DNA of 64,000 bases, taken from positions 1 to 64,000 of the forward strand of contig JBBELK010000560.1 in the NCBI GenBank assembly GCA_037783545.1, read 5' to 3'. The number at the start of each line of letters is the position of its first letter. The stretch's first letter is position 1. A model generated the notes under the pieces. The model ran no database searches and was not told the origin of the DNA. It was given only the letters and a program-made list of their open reading frames with translations. Positions 21,831 to 31,415 of the stretch are shown piece after piece. Both the position numbers and the translations under genes were made by a program. The stretch is from Henricia sp. BOLD:AAB3569. Lineage: Eukaryota > Echinodermata > Asteroidea > Spinulosida > Echinasteridae.

Positions 21831-23144
21831 TGTGACCAGTCGACCGTTTGGGTCACCTACTCACCTACACACGTATTGTCTTGATTTAGGAATTCCTCAG
21901 TATTCAATCCTACTTTGCATACATTGTTGCGTGCTGCATGCTGCGTGCAAGCTTATTGCATAATTATTCAGGCGTAGCTTCCGCTAACAAAGATTAGGGT
22001 GTGGCTACGTGCAGTCAGATCAGTTCCGTTGACCGGACCGTCAGTCGGTTCTCCAGTCACTTGCGTGATAGACGGTCTCTGAGCCTGACTCGCTGTGCTG
22101 CTAGCTTGCGATGTTTTTATCCAACGTGTTAATTGCATTTTGTGCCAGCTTGCCTGTGCTAAGTTGCTTTGCCTGTTGCTGTCCACGTTGAGAGTGGTAA
22201 TTTAAACTCTCGCCGCTACGCAGGGCACTCCTGGTGCGGGGCGCACCACTGCATTTGGTAAGTTTTGCTTAATTTTGTATCGCATTATTTGATTCTACAT
22301 GTCCTATTTAGTGCACCGTATTAATGTTTATCTCTAGAGGGCGCTGTATATTTTACGTACGGCAAGCAGCCTATTAATTTGTATTGTTGAACAGTGTTGA
22401 ACATATGTATTTTCTCGTAATTTATTAGGGATTGATTGACGCACCTTATCTTCGTCAACTGAGGGATACATCTGCCTGGGGTTTTCCTTAGAGAACTGTT
22501 GGTATGTTTATAACTTAATTGTGCAATATTGTGTACATTTCTGTACGTTGTCATTTGGTGACAATTTCCATGATTGCCTTGGTTCTAGTGCAATAATTCC
22601 ATACACATATACCAGCTGTTGCAATAAGTGACTCCTAGAAACTTTGTTCATGTTGGAGTACATGCACATTTTAAGTAAATGCAATGTTCACTTTGAATCT
22701 TATTAATTTAACAAACATTAAGGATTCATAAATGTTCAAGTGCAATTTAAGGAAACACTCAATTGAAACATTATGCAATTTCCTTGTTCACGTTTTAATG
22801 TGCAATATCATGTTCACTTGCTGTACCCGAAACATTTCTGTAGTGGAATTATAACAGTGATTTTGCTACACTATTTTTTGTATTATATGTATCTTTTGTA
22901 TATTTATTACAGGTTATCCACAAGTAATATTGACTGTCGTTATTTGAGGTCGTTATTGTGGGAGTTATTCTGGAGACTAATGTATGGTATTTTCTGCACA
23001 AAAGTGATAGAGCTACAGTGCAATAATTCAAATTGATACAAATAAATACAAATATTCCTATTTTGCAACGACCATTGTCCTGATTATATTATTTTGAGGG
23101 GTTGAATTTGTTCCTTCCCTTCTATACGGTATCCATCGGTTACA
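21831..23144 (+). repeat. Left LTR of the LARD-like element
   Basis: Direct copy of 24425-25738 at a constant offset of 2594 bases. Short frames inside it (for example 22321-22554 and 22773-23036 with their counterparts 2594 bases on) are LTR sequence, not genes. Confidence 0.95.
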
Positions 23145-23147
23145 GTT

Positions 23148-23165
23148 TGGCGACGAGGATGGGAT
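23148..23165 (+). promoter_or_regulatory. Primer-binding site of the LARD-like element
   Basis: TGGCGACGAGGATGGGAT lies three bases after the LTR end, in the expected place and starting with the TGG that pairs with tRNA CCA. I could not name the tRNA with confidence. Confidence 0.7.
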
Positions 23166-23250
23166 ACAATCGTTGCAAAATTAATTAAATATTTGTATTT
23201 ATTAGTAAGTACATACATAACGACAGTCAATACTTATTCTTGGGTGATTA

Positions 23251-23534
23251 GACGTCTTCGCTGCGCCAGAGTCGTCTTCGCTGCGCCAGAGTCGTCTTCG
23301 CTGCGCCAGAGTCGTCTTCGCTGCGCCAGAGTCGTCTTCGCTGCGCCAGAGTCGTCTTCGCTGCGCCAGAGTCGTCTTCGCTGCGCCAGAGTCGTCTTCG
23401 CTGCGCCAGAGTCGTCTTCGCTGCGCCAGAGTCGTCTTCGCTGCGCCAGAGTCGTCATCGCTGCGCCAGAGTCGTCTTCGCTGCGCCAGAGTCGTCTTCG
23501 CTGCGCCAGAGTCGTCATCGCTGCGCCAGAGTCG
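23251..23534 (+). repeat. 20-bp minisatellite inside the LARD-like element
   Basis: About 14 head-to-tail copies of GTCGTCTTCGCTGCGCCAGA, nearly perfect, with an A-for-T change in a few copies. Because 20 is not a multiple of three, frames on both strands read through it; none is a gene. There are no spacers, so it is not CRISPR-like. Confidence 0.95.
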
Positions 23535-24424
23535 CCATCATTACATGGACTTTTCTTCGAGACTCGGATGTCGTTTGAAATCCGTAGGAGATGCTGACGT
23601 TGAACTTCGGTTTGACATAATATTGTTTGTATGACATTGAAAAATTAAGTTGAAAAATTGAAGTGCTTTTTTGGTGTAATGTTTGGATTAAGCTGTGTGA
23701 TATAATAAGGTGATTGTTTTCCAACTTGTAGCTCCAGTCTATGCAATTACACTACTGGGTTGACTGTGCTTTTAAAATGGCATGAATTAAGGTTAGTGAG
23801 CATATAATATAACGAAAAAAAAATTTACTCGTCAACTCGAAAGGTTTAGGTCTGGAAAGACATTTGTAATTTGGTTGTTAATTGTACTTATTGTGGTATT
23901 TGTAGTATACTTTTTTCGTTTGGTTTTGGTGCAAGGACGTCGGGTAGGACACGAAATTCTACTCTATTTCCGGTATTTCAGATAAAATGCTGACGTGGGA
24001 ATTTACCTCAACCAGGACATTTTCTATGTATAGCAGGATGTATCCTTACGCGTCAGGCCACGACTGAAGACAATTTTTGAATTGGATTGGAATCTTGTGA
24101 TTATAACTAATTTCAACACTTTGTACAAAACGTCTAGACTCAAATAAGGTAATCTTTTGTCTCTAGCGAGATGCTAGTGATGAGACGCAATAGACTGGGT
24201 TCTTTACTGCAGTGTTGACACCTTATATTTGGACTTCATAGAATTTGGTCAAAACTCTGACAGAAGGATAACTTCTTTTACCTAGTGATATACTGGGAAG
24301 GGTTGTTTGGCTAAGGGAAGTTGAGGTTTTATTGTCAACACAAATTGTAAACATTGTGCAACTTGTTATTAGTACGTGATCACGTGGATGATATAATCAA
24401 TTTTTAAAAAAAAATTGGCCCGAG
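23535..24424 (+). other. Non-coding interior of the LARD-like element
   Basis: No coding signature. The end, just before the right LTR, has an A-rich run near 24407-24415 that may include the polypurine tract, although the last bases (TTGGCCCGAG) are not a clean purine run. Confidence 0.6.
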
Positions 24425-25738
24425 TGTGACCAGTCGACCGTTTGGGTCACCTACTCACCTACACACGTATTGTCTTGATTTAGGAATTCCTCAGTATTCA
24501 ATCCTACTTTGCATACATTGTTGCGTGCTGCATGCTGCGTGCAAGCTTATTGCATAATTATTCAGGCGTAGCTTCCGCTAACAAAGATTAGGGTGTGGCT
24601 ACGTGCAGTCAGATCAGTTCCGTTGACCGGACCGTCAGTCGGTTCTCCAGTCACTTGCGTGATAGACGGTCTCTGAGCCTGACTCGCTGTGCTGCTAGCT
24701 TGCGATGTTTTTATCCAACGTGTTAATTGCATTTTGTGCCAGCTTGCCTGTGCTAAGTTGCTTTGCCTGTTGCTGTCCACGTTGAGAGTGGTAATTTAAA
24801 CTCTCGCCGCTACGCAGGGCACTCCTGGTGCGGGGCGCACCACTGCATTTGGTAAGTTTTGCTTAATTTTGTATCGCATTATTTGATTCTACATGTCCTA
24901 TTTAGTGCACCGTATTAATGTTTATCTCTAGAGGGCGCTGTATATTTTACGTACGGCAAGCAGCCTATTAATTTGTATTGTTGAACAGTGTTGAACATAT
25001 GTATTTTCTCGTAATTTATTAGGGATTGATTGACGCACCTTATCTTCGTCAACTGAGGGATACATCTGCCTGGGGTTTTCCTTAGAGAACTGTTGGTATG
25101 TTTATAACTTAATTGTGCAATATTGTGTACATTTCTGTACGTTGTCATTTGGTGACAATTTCCATGATTGCCTTGGTTCTAGTGCAATAATTCCATACAC
25201 ATATACCAGCTGTTGCAATAAGTGACTCCTAGAAACTTTGTTCATGTTGGAGTACATGCACATTTTAAGTAAATGCAATGTTCACTTTGAATCTTATTAA
25301 TTTAACAAACATTAAGGATTCATAAATGTTCAAGTGCAATTTAAGGAAACACTCAATTGAAACATTATGCAATTTCCTTGTTCACGTTTTAATGTGCAAT
25401 ATCATGTTCACTTGCTGTACCCGAAACATTTCTGTAGTGGAATTATAACAGTGATTTTGCTACACTATTTTTTGTATTATATGTATCTTTTGTATATTTA
25501 TTACAGGTTATCCACAAGTAATATTGACTGTCGTTATTTGAGGTCGTTATTGTGGGAGTTATTCTGGAGACTAATGTATGGTATTTTCTGCACAAAAGTG
25601 ATAGAGCTACAGTGCAATAATTCAAATTGATACAAATAAATACAAATATTCCTATTTTGCAACGACCATTGTCCTGATTATATTATTTTGAGGGGTTGAA
25701 TTTGTTCCTTCCCTTCTATACGGTATCCATCGGTTACA
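24425..25738 (+). repeat. Right LTR of the LARD-like element
   Basis: See the left LTR; identical in all segments compared. It ends GGTTACA at 25738 and is followed by AAAG. Confidence 0.95.
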
Positions 25739-25742
25739 AAAG

Positions 25743-26494
25743 AATCAAAAAGGGCTTAAACAGCTCAAATATAATCAAACGATCAAACGGCAGTCAACAA
25801 ATAGCAACGTTGACTGTAACAAATAAAATTAAAAACAAAATTAAGTTTGCTATAAATGCACGTGTAAATTAATAAACGACATTTAAAAACTACATATATA
25901 CAAAAAAACAAATATACACTTACTTATTGATTAAGCATTATGAAAGCGCCAACAGCACCAGGGCACGAAACAGCCAAGTTGAAACTACATTTGTACATGT
26001 ACTCAGTGACCAAGATGTTGAGTCTGGCAGCTAAGGTGGAAAGAACTGCCAGACTAGTAAATTTTGAGCCCTTATATATGGAGCATGGTCATGGTTGAAT
26101 AAAACTAACAATAAAATAAACAGATGCCAGGCACAGTACAATTAAAGAGTATAACAAAAACACAATAAAAGGTAGATACAGGCCAGGCACATTCCAGAAT
26201 GTGTCCACCAATGAATAATAGCCAAAGCTAGTGAGGCTGGGCACATTCCAGAGTGCCTGGCACCGATGAATAGAATACATGCAATAGAAATAATACAACT
26301 ACATATACAGCCAATTCCAAAAGTGCCTGCTGGCACAGGGGAACAATGGATGCCAAAGAGTCCAGCCACGGCCACCCGACAACTGTTCCTTCCAGAAGCT
26401 TTCAAGAATTACCAAAGAACAATTGTCAGGGGGCAGTGGCATGGGCTATGTGGCACCACTAACTCTGTACCGAACACAAATAGGTCGGGTTACA
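25743..26494 (-). repeat. Gypsy 5' LTR, outer part
   Basis: Continuation of the Gypsy LTR after the nested insertion. On the minus strand it begins TGTAACCCGACC at 26494, matching the junction at 15724. A short minus-strand frame here (26142-26405) is LTR sequence. Confidence 0.75.
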
Positions 26495-27389
26495 TATATA
26501 TACAGCGCCCTCTACAGGCAATAACCATCCTAAACTCCATGAACCAACACAATTAGACTCGAGATGGTATTAAAATCCCAACTAAGTTAGTGTTAAAAGC
26601 CGTGGTTCAAAATGAACGAACTTTAGGGAAGGACTAGTCATAATAGCGCATCTTGAACACTACACAGAGTTGTGGTTTAAACGTTATTCATATATGAATC
26701 ATATAAGAAAGCGTTTATCTAAAAATTAAATCCAGGGGAAATTGGAATATTAGTTCTACACGACCATAAATCGTCTTACTAGCGTATAAAAATCTCATTC
26801 GCGCGCCCGTAAAACATGCATTTGGCCAAATAGCCAAAAACAGAGGATATGACGCAAGTCATTATGCAAATTCAAGACAGTTCAAAGACACAATTCTAAA
26901 GTGCGAAACGGTACTATTTGTATAATCCTATAAGCCCGTATCGACCGAAAATACTCACGAGACTAGAAATGTGAATTACGTTTAAATGGATAAGATACTG
27001 AAAAGTATACAAGAAATACAACGTAGAAAATAAATAATATTGCTGAAGTGGGACTACTATTTTTGAATGGTGCATGTATAGTGTTAAATACGGGAGGAAT
27101 TTACAACAGTCGTGCATACTTCGACCGAATTGCAATAAGTAATTGAAACCAGATGCAGATCAATACAAAGCAAAAAGGACCTAATGATTTTAAATATCTT
27201 ATTGGAACGCCCTTAATTTTCCGTGTGACAGATAACGACATTAACTGTCCGAGCATGGTGCATCAGTGTTCACCTTGTGAAGAACAGACAGACGTTTAAA
27301 GCGACGAACCTGGGGAAAAATCACAAACAAAAAACGACAAAAGACAAGCAATGCTCTCATAGGGTGGGAGGGGGGGGGGGGGGGGATTG
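26495..27389. other. Unassigned AT-rich stretch
   Basis: No gene, RNA or clear element end recognised. A long G-run lies at about 27368-27385. Confidence 0.4.
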
Positions 27390-27612
27390 CTAGTTCATAG
27401 GCATAAAAATACAGTCTGGAAATTGGTACAATAGTTCAGCTTAAAGGCAGTATACATCATTAGTAAGCCCTTACAAACAGTGTCATATAGTGTCATCTTC
27501 CTGTATGAATAAAGATATGCATTATTAAAACCAACCTCAGTAAAATCTAGCTCCATACCTCGTCAAACTTTTTAGAAAACAGTGAAAAACCGTGTCGTTT
27601 TTCTTCCGAAAT
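27390..27612 (+). repeat. Dispersed repeat X, copy 1
   Basis: Starts with a block containing CAGTCTGGAAATTGGTACAA (also at 39264), then TTAAAGGCAGTATACAT and a body ending around CAAACTTTTTAGAAAACAGTG. Related copies are at 28398-28545 and, inverted, at 33640-34180, and the end alone recurs at 36606-36634. TTAA at the edge suggests a piggyBac-type target, not proven. Confidence 0.6.
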
Positions 27613-28397
27613 TGTGTGAAACAAAATGTCGAGGCGAGTTTTTGTACTAGCGCCCTCTTGCGATAAAATACATTACTGCAGGGATAAGCAGGCACTGTTT
27701 CATGTTTACGTTGTTTCTTCTAATACAACAGCCGTTTGATATGTGCGCAAATCAAGTAATCCGACACCGTCTGTACGCGCGCGCTAGTTGGCAGCCGAGG
27801 TCAATTATATATGTATACAGTGTACTAGTATATGGCACATGCACAGTATAGTAAACCGTATTCGTTGTACACGGTACGTGTTTTTTAGTAAATGTGTGTG
27901 TCATTACAAAAAAAGAGGAAAATGCAGGATTTTTTTTTTATTTTCCGTATAAATACCATACACCCGCGCCACTAATCCTTCATAATATGACATAACACCC
28001 CACTGAGAAAGTGTAAATATGGCGAGGAAACATGAATTTAGGGGTGAAAATGTAATGTTTTTCTTTGAATTTTTATGCCATATGTTCCATAGATTTAGTG
28101 CATGAAGTCAATTTTCAATGGGATATGAGGAAACAAGAGGAAATCAGCTGATCAACTGAAAAGTTTTGTGAATTTTTTACAACTTTTGTGAAAACAAGGT
28201 GACGAGTTTGTTGAAAAACGCATGTTTTTGTGAATTTCAAACTCTCGGCCGGTTTTGTAGAATATTGGCAATTTTTGTGACATTTTCAAAGTGGTAAATT
28301 AATTTCACAAAACACTTACATGTACTTCTGCACCGCTAACAAAAAGAGACAAAGACCAAAGACATTCTTTATTTTTCTTAAATTGTGTTTATTTCAA
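27613..28397. other. Unassigned stretch between X copies
   Basis: No coding signal. Oligo-A and oligo-T tracts near 27907 and 27931. The word GCGCCCTCTTGCG near 27650 resembles the edge of other miniature elements, but no partner end was found. Confidence 0.35.
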
Positions 28398-28545
28398 ATA
28401 AAGGCAGTATACATGATTGGTCAAATAGTGTAATCTCCCTGTGTGATTGAAAAACAACCCGAGTAAAAAAAATCAGCTCTTTACTTCGTCTAACTTTTGA
28501 GAAAAGTCAAAAACCGGGCCGTTATTGTCCTAAAATATTGCGTGG
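28398..28545 (+). repeat. Dispersed repeat X, copy 2
   Basis: Same order of words as copy 1 (AAAGGCAGTATACATGATTG, then TCTCCCTGTGTGATTGA, then CTTCGTCTAACTTTTGAGAA). Divergence from copy 1 is roughly a quarter to a third by eye. Confidence 0.65.
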
Positions 28546-28635
28546 TTATTAATCTGATAATTTCACATCAATATAGGCCTATGTACATCTACACTTTCGC
28601 TCACTTCTTGAATAAACACGCAACATTTTGATACA

Positions 28636-28743
28636 ACCACCCGATTTTTCCGAGCTGCATACGTTTCCCGTACGCGTATCATGGTCCCTTGCGATGATGT
28701 CACGCGTACGGGAAACGTATGCGGCTCGGAAAAACTCGGTGGT
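28636..28743. mobile_element. 108-bp fold-back element
   Basis: Inverted arms of about 42 bp (ACCACCCGATTTTTCCGAGC at one edge, its near complement at the other) surround a 24-bp loop. The inner arm word CCCGTACGCGT pairs perfectly with ACGCGTACGGG. It is a likely MITE or fold-back insertion. Confidence 0.75.
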
Positions 28744-29126
28744 AATAGACAGTTTCGGCAAGCTCAAAATCCACGCGCGTATAGCTATCTGCCATGCATT
28801 ATCTAACCTACTACAAAGTGACTTGCATTCATATTTTTGATAGAAGGTTCACAATGTCTACTAAGCTCCATATGGGACTAAACTTCAAGCTCGTGACAAA
28901 ATCCCATTCCTGTGTAAAGTTTGTGCACTCCCAGTAGATTAGTGCACTGGAAATGTCGATTTAGTTTGTTTTGCGGAAAATAGGCCTAGTCACACCCGTC
29001 TATTGAGATAGGCATGATAGGCATGATAGGTGCTTGTACATTTTTAAATATTAGTGGTTATTGATTGCATCCAGATCATCAGTCCCAAGGAAACAACCAA
29101 ACTTAAGATGAGAGAAAAATCGTGAG

Positions 29127-29198
29127 GGCCTAATCAGGATTTGAACCTGATACCTCTGACTCGCTAGACAGATGCTGTACTAGCTGAGCTATAAGGCA
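29127..29198 (-). tRNA. tRNA-like gene, probable pseudogene or SINE head
   Basis: Read on the minus strand it has an A-box-like D arm (TAGCTCAGCTAGTACAGCAT), a T arm CAGGTTCAAATCCTG with a perfect 4-5 bp stem and B box, and a 72-nt spacing. The acceptor stem pairs over five of six positions (GCCTTA with TTAGGC). The anticodon stem is weak (TCTG with CAGA around a TAGCGAG loop), so the anticodon (perhaps AGC, Ala) is uncertain. It is probably a decayed tRNA or a tRNA-derived SINE promoter. Confidence 0.55.
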
Positions 29199-30239
29199 CA
29201 GTTAATATTAATCTTGAGGGGGTATAACCATATAGTATTTCATATCAATGGTGATCGGGCAACATACCACACATGTATGTTGTGTTCAGTCCCAAGCAAA
29301 AGAACGTATGATGTCAATTGCCATATTGATTAGCCGAAAATATGAAACACCAATTAGTATTATACAGTCAACATGGTCAACACACAAAGGGTGGCGCTTT
29401 CACTTGAGTAGATTTATGCACATATCAATTGCATCTGGAAAATTGTATTGAATTATGTATAAATCTGTACCTATCTTGGCAGCCTGAAGGTGCTAAATCC
29501 GTCACTGGAAGGGGAAGGGGGAAGGGGGAGAGGTAGGCCTTCCAGAGGAAGGGGTTAAAAAGGCAGCCAGGGGAGGGCCAGAGAAGGCCTAGAGGCAGAA
29601 GAGCTGCTCTTCAACCTGTTAGACAAGGCCAACCAGTCATCGATTTACCAGATCAGCGACGGCAAAGACTAAAAGTATGCAAAACTTAGACTGGGTGAAA
29701 TAACACAGTAAACTCTTGTCATAACACCCCTGATATAAAGCTCTTCTTGATATAAAGCGCCCTGTCATTATTCTCCGCATCGTGTATGCATTGGTTAATT
29801 ATAGCACTCTCTGGATATAAAGCTCAAATTATTCCGGTCCCTTGAAGAAAGCTATAATGAGAGTTTACTGTAACCCTAGAGCTCATTACCATGCACGGAC
29901 ACCCAGAATTTCCCATGTTATAACATATATATACCATATATATACTCTCCAACAATAGAAACTGTGCATGGTAAAAATTGCTGTATTTTTTCAAGAAGGT
30001 AGAAAATAAACACCAAATTCACAGACAATATTCTTTGACATTGTTAGAAAAAGGTTATGCACTCAAAACCTGCTCATGGCATAGTGCAGGACTTAGGCAT
30101 GCCTAGGTGTTGATTTCACAATAGGGGTCCTACTGGTTGTTATGTAACAGAATTCCATAAAGTTCAGGTCTCGTTAGCAAGCCGTATAAAAGGACTACCC
30201 AAATGCCAGAAGAGCATTTTGCAAGATTGTGTCCAGTAC
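29199..30239. other. Non-coding stretch, purine-rich segment
   Basis: Apart from the 29705-29870 element, nothing is recognised. A GGAAGGGGGAAGGGGGAGAG purine tract lies near 29500. Confidence 0.35.
29705..29870. mobile_element. Short TIR element, Tc1/mariner-like ends
   Basis: CAGTAAACTCT at the left pairs with AGAGTTTACTG at the right, and the match extends inward (CATAAC against GCTATAATG). The interior repeats TGATATAAAGC twice and a third variant. About 166 bp, typical of pogo/Tigger-type MITEs. A related terminus (CAGTAAACTCTCGTTCACAG) appears at 63656. Confidence 0.7.
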
Positions 30240-30455
30240 TCAAAACATCATGCCGCGTCTGTTCTTAGCTGACCGTCATCAGGCCATTGAGCATGTTTGG
30301 GATGAGATGGAGCGCCGATTATCTTCCTCAGCAGCCAACAAACCTGCAACAGCTTGGTAGAGATCTCGTCCAGGTGTGGAATGACATCCCACAAGACTTT
30401 CATGCGCGTGTCATTGGCTCCATGAGGCGAAGATGCACAGCAAAGATTTTGTAAG
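30240..30455 (+). pseudogene. Tc1-like transposase C-terminal relic
   Basis: The plus strand reads, across frames, DRHQAIEHVWDEMERRL, then NLQQLGRDLVQVWNDIPQ and VIGSMRRRCTA. This is the classic end of Tc1/mariner-family DDE transposases, where IEHVWDEMERR follows the catalytic segment and a helix ending in SMRRR closes the protein. The upstream catalytic part is not recognisable. At least one frame change lies between the first and second blocks, so it is an inactive relic. Confidence 0.75.
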
Positions 30456-30495
30456 CATATGTTCATGTACTGTTATTGTGTAAAGGAAAAGAGAT

Positions 30496-31415
30496 TATAC
30501 AGTCAAACACTGATAATTAGAGCACTGTTAATACAAAGTAATGCCTATAACAAGCAAAAGTTTAAGTCCAAAGTCTTTTGTTTTCAAGACTTACACCCCG
30601 TTTACACTCGATTCGGCAAAGGCGAATCGAACTCCGCAATTTCCAAAAAGGGGAGTTGAAGCCGGGTAGGCACTAAGTGTAAACGCAAAAGGCGAATTGA
30701 AAAAGGCGGATCAGACCCGGGTCTGATTCGCCTTTGGGGTAGGGTTGAACCCCGCAATTGCGGGGTTCAACTCCGCAATCGTCAAGGTCGCTTGTAGTGT
30801 AAACGCTACCCGAATACAGATTCGGCAATATCCTTTGGCGACATCCGGGAGGCCATCGTTTGGCGCGCTTTATTTTGTGGGCGTGCGTGATAGAATGTAC
30901 GCCACTTACTGTGCTGGTGTGCTACTGCTAGTACATTGCTCACGGCACGTTTTGTTGGGCAAAAACTACCCTAGTCCTACTGAAAATTCGTCCTACTGAC
31001 AAGCACTTCTTCTCTGCATAAATCTACGCCGTAAAATAGCCAAAAGTGGCAACATCACTCCAGAATTTTCGTCAACAGGAACAGTTTTGCATGCAGCATG
31101 CAGCGCAGTAATAACGCGTAGATTTTCACGACACCCACCACGTGTGACGGTGCACACGATCATTACACAACAACATTGGGCGCGCGCTTTCATGACCTCT
31201 AATTTTGACCTTTCACACCCCAGGGTCCCTGGCATCGGTATTTCCGGCACAAAAGGTGGGTTGACTGTAGTCTAAACACGGCAAATTGCCGAGTTTGCGG
31301 TTTGCTCTGCGGTTGCAATAAAAATGCCGAATCTGTATCCACCTTCGCCCGTTCGAGTGTAAACGCGGTGTTATAATACAAGATTATTTCCAAGGACCTC
31401 GTATTATCAGTGTTC
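30496..31415. mobile_element. MITE interrupted by a Harbinger-like insertion
   Basis: The left half (30496-30593) starts ACAGTCAAACACTGATAATT, and the right half (31371-31415) ends with ATTATCAGTGTTCCA, the complement of the inner left edge. The two halves are separated by the 777-bp element at 30594-31370. The ends resemble Tc1/mariner-type MITEs. Confidence 0.55.
30594..31370. mobile_element. TIR element with TTA target duplication
   Basis: Left terminus CACCCCGTTTACACTCGA pairs with right terminus TCGAGTGTAAACGCGGTG. The element is flanked by TTA on both sides (30591-30593, 31371-31373). A 3-bp TWA duplication is typical of PIF/Harbinger. The interior has a palindrome around 30742-30777 (GGGTTGAACCCCGCAATTGC and its complement) and repeated GGCGAAT words, but no transposase, so it is non-autonomous. 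Confidence 0.75.

Larger units (their letters stand above)
21831..25738 (+). mobile_element. Young non-autonomous LTR element (LARD-like)
   Basis: Two LTRs of 1314 bp (21831-23144, 24425-25738) start TGTGACC and end GGTTACA. They are flanked by a 4-bp direct repeat, AAAG (21827-21830 and 25739-25742). The 1280-bp interior has a primer-site-like sequence directly after the left LTR and no Gag or Pol coding. Every stretch I compared between the LTRs is identical, so the insertion is recent. It is a non-coding passenger that must rely on proteins of another LTR element. LTR length exceeds the interior, which is unusual. Confidence 0.9.
15677..26494 (-). mobile_element. Ty3/Gypsy element with nested LTR element
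   Basis: On the minus strand the order is: 5' LTR starting at 26494, primer site at 21558-21575, Gag (20006-21054), protease (19713-19916), RT-RNase H-integrase (16310-19667), polypurine tract (15725-15736) and the start of the 3' LTR (15724). The right LTR is split by a later insertion (21831-25738). At the left end only about 48 bp matching the outer edge of the right LTR is recognisable. The element is broken in a few places, but a long Pol frame remains open, so it is not very old. The coding part is close to a complete Gypsy set without an envelope gene. Confidence 0.85.

Noticed and set aside
21968-22186. Short protein found twice (also at 24562)
   Set aside because: It is LTR sequence; the duplication is the LTR pair.
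23251-23534. CRISPR-like array
   Set aside because: Units are contiguous with no spacers, in an animal genome context.
23193-23597. Arginine/serine repeat protein on either strand
   Set aside because: By-product of the 20-bp minisatellite inside a non-coding LTR element.
29127-29198. Functional tRNA gene
   Set aside because: The anticodon stem and acceptor pairing are imperfect, so it is listed only as tRNA-like.
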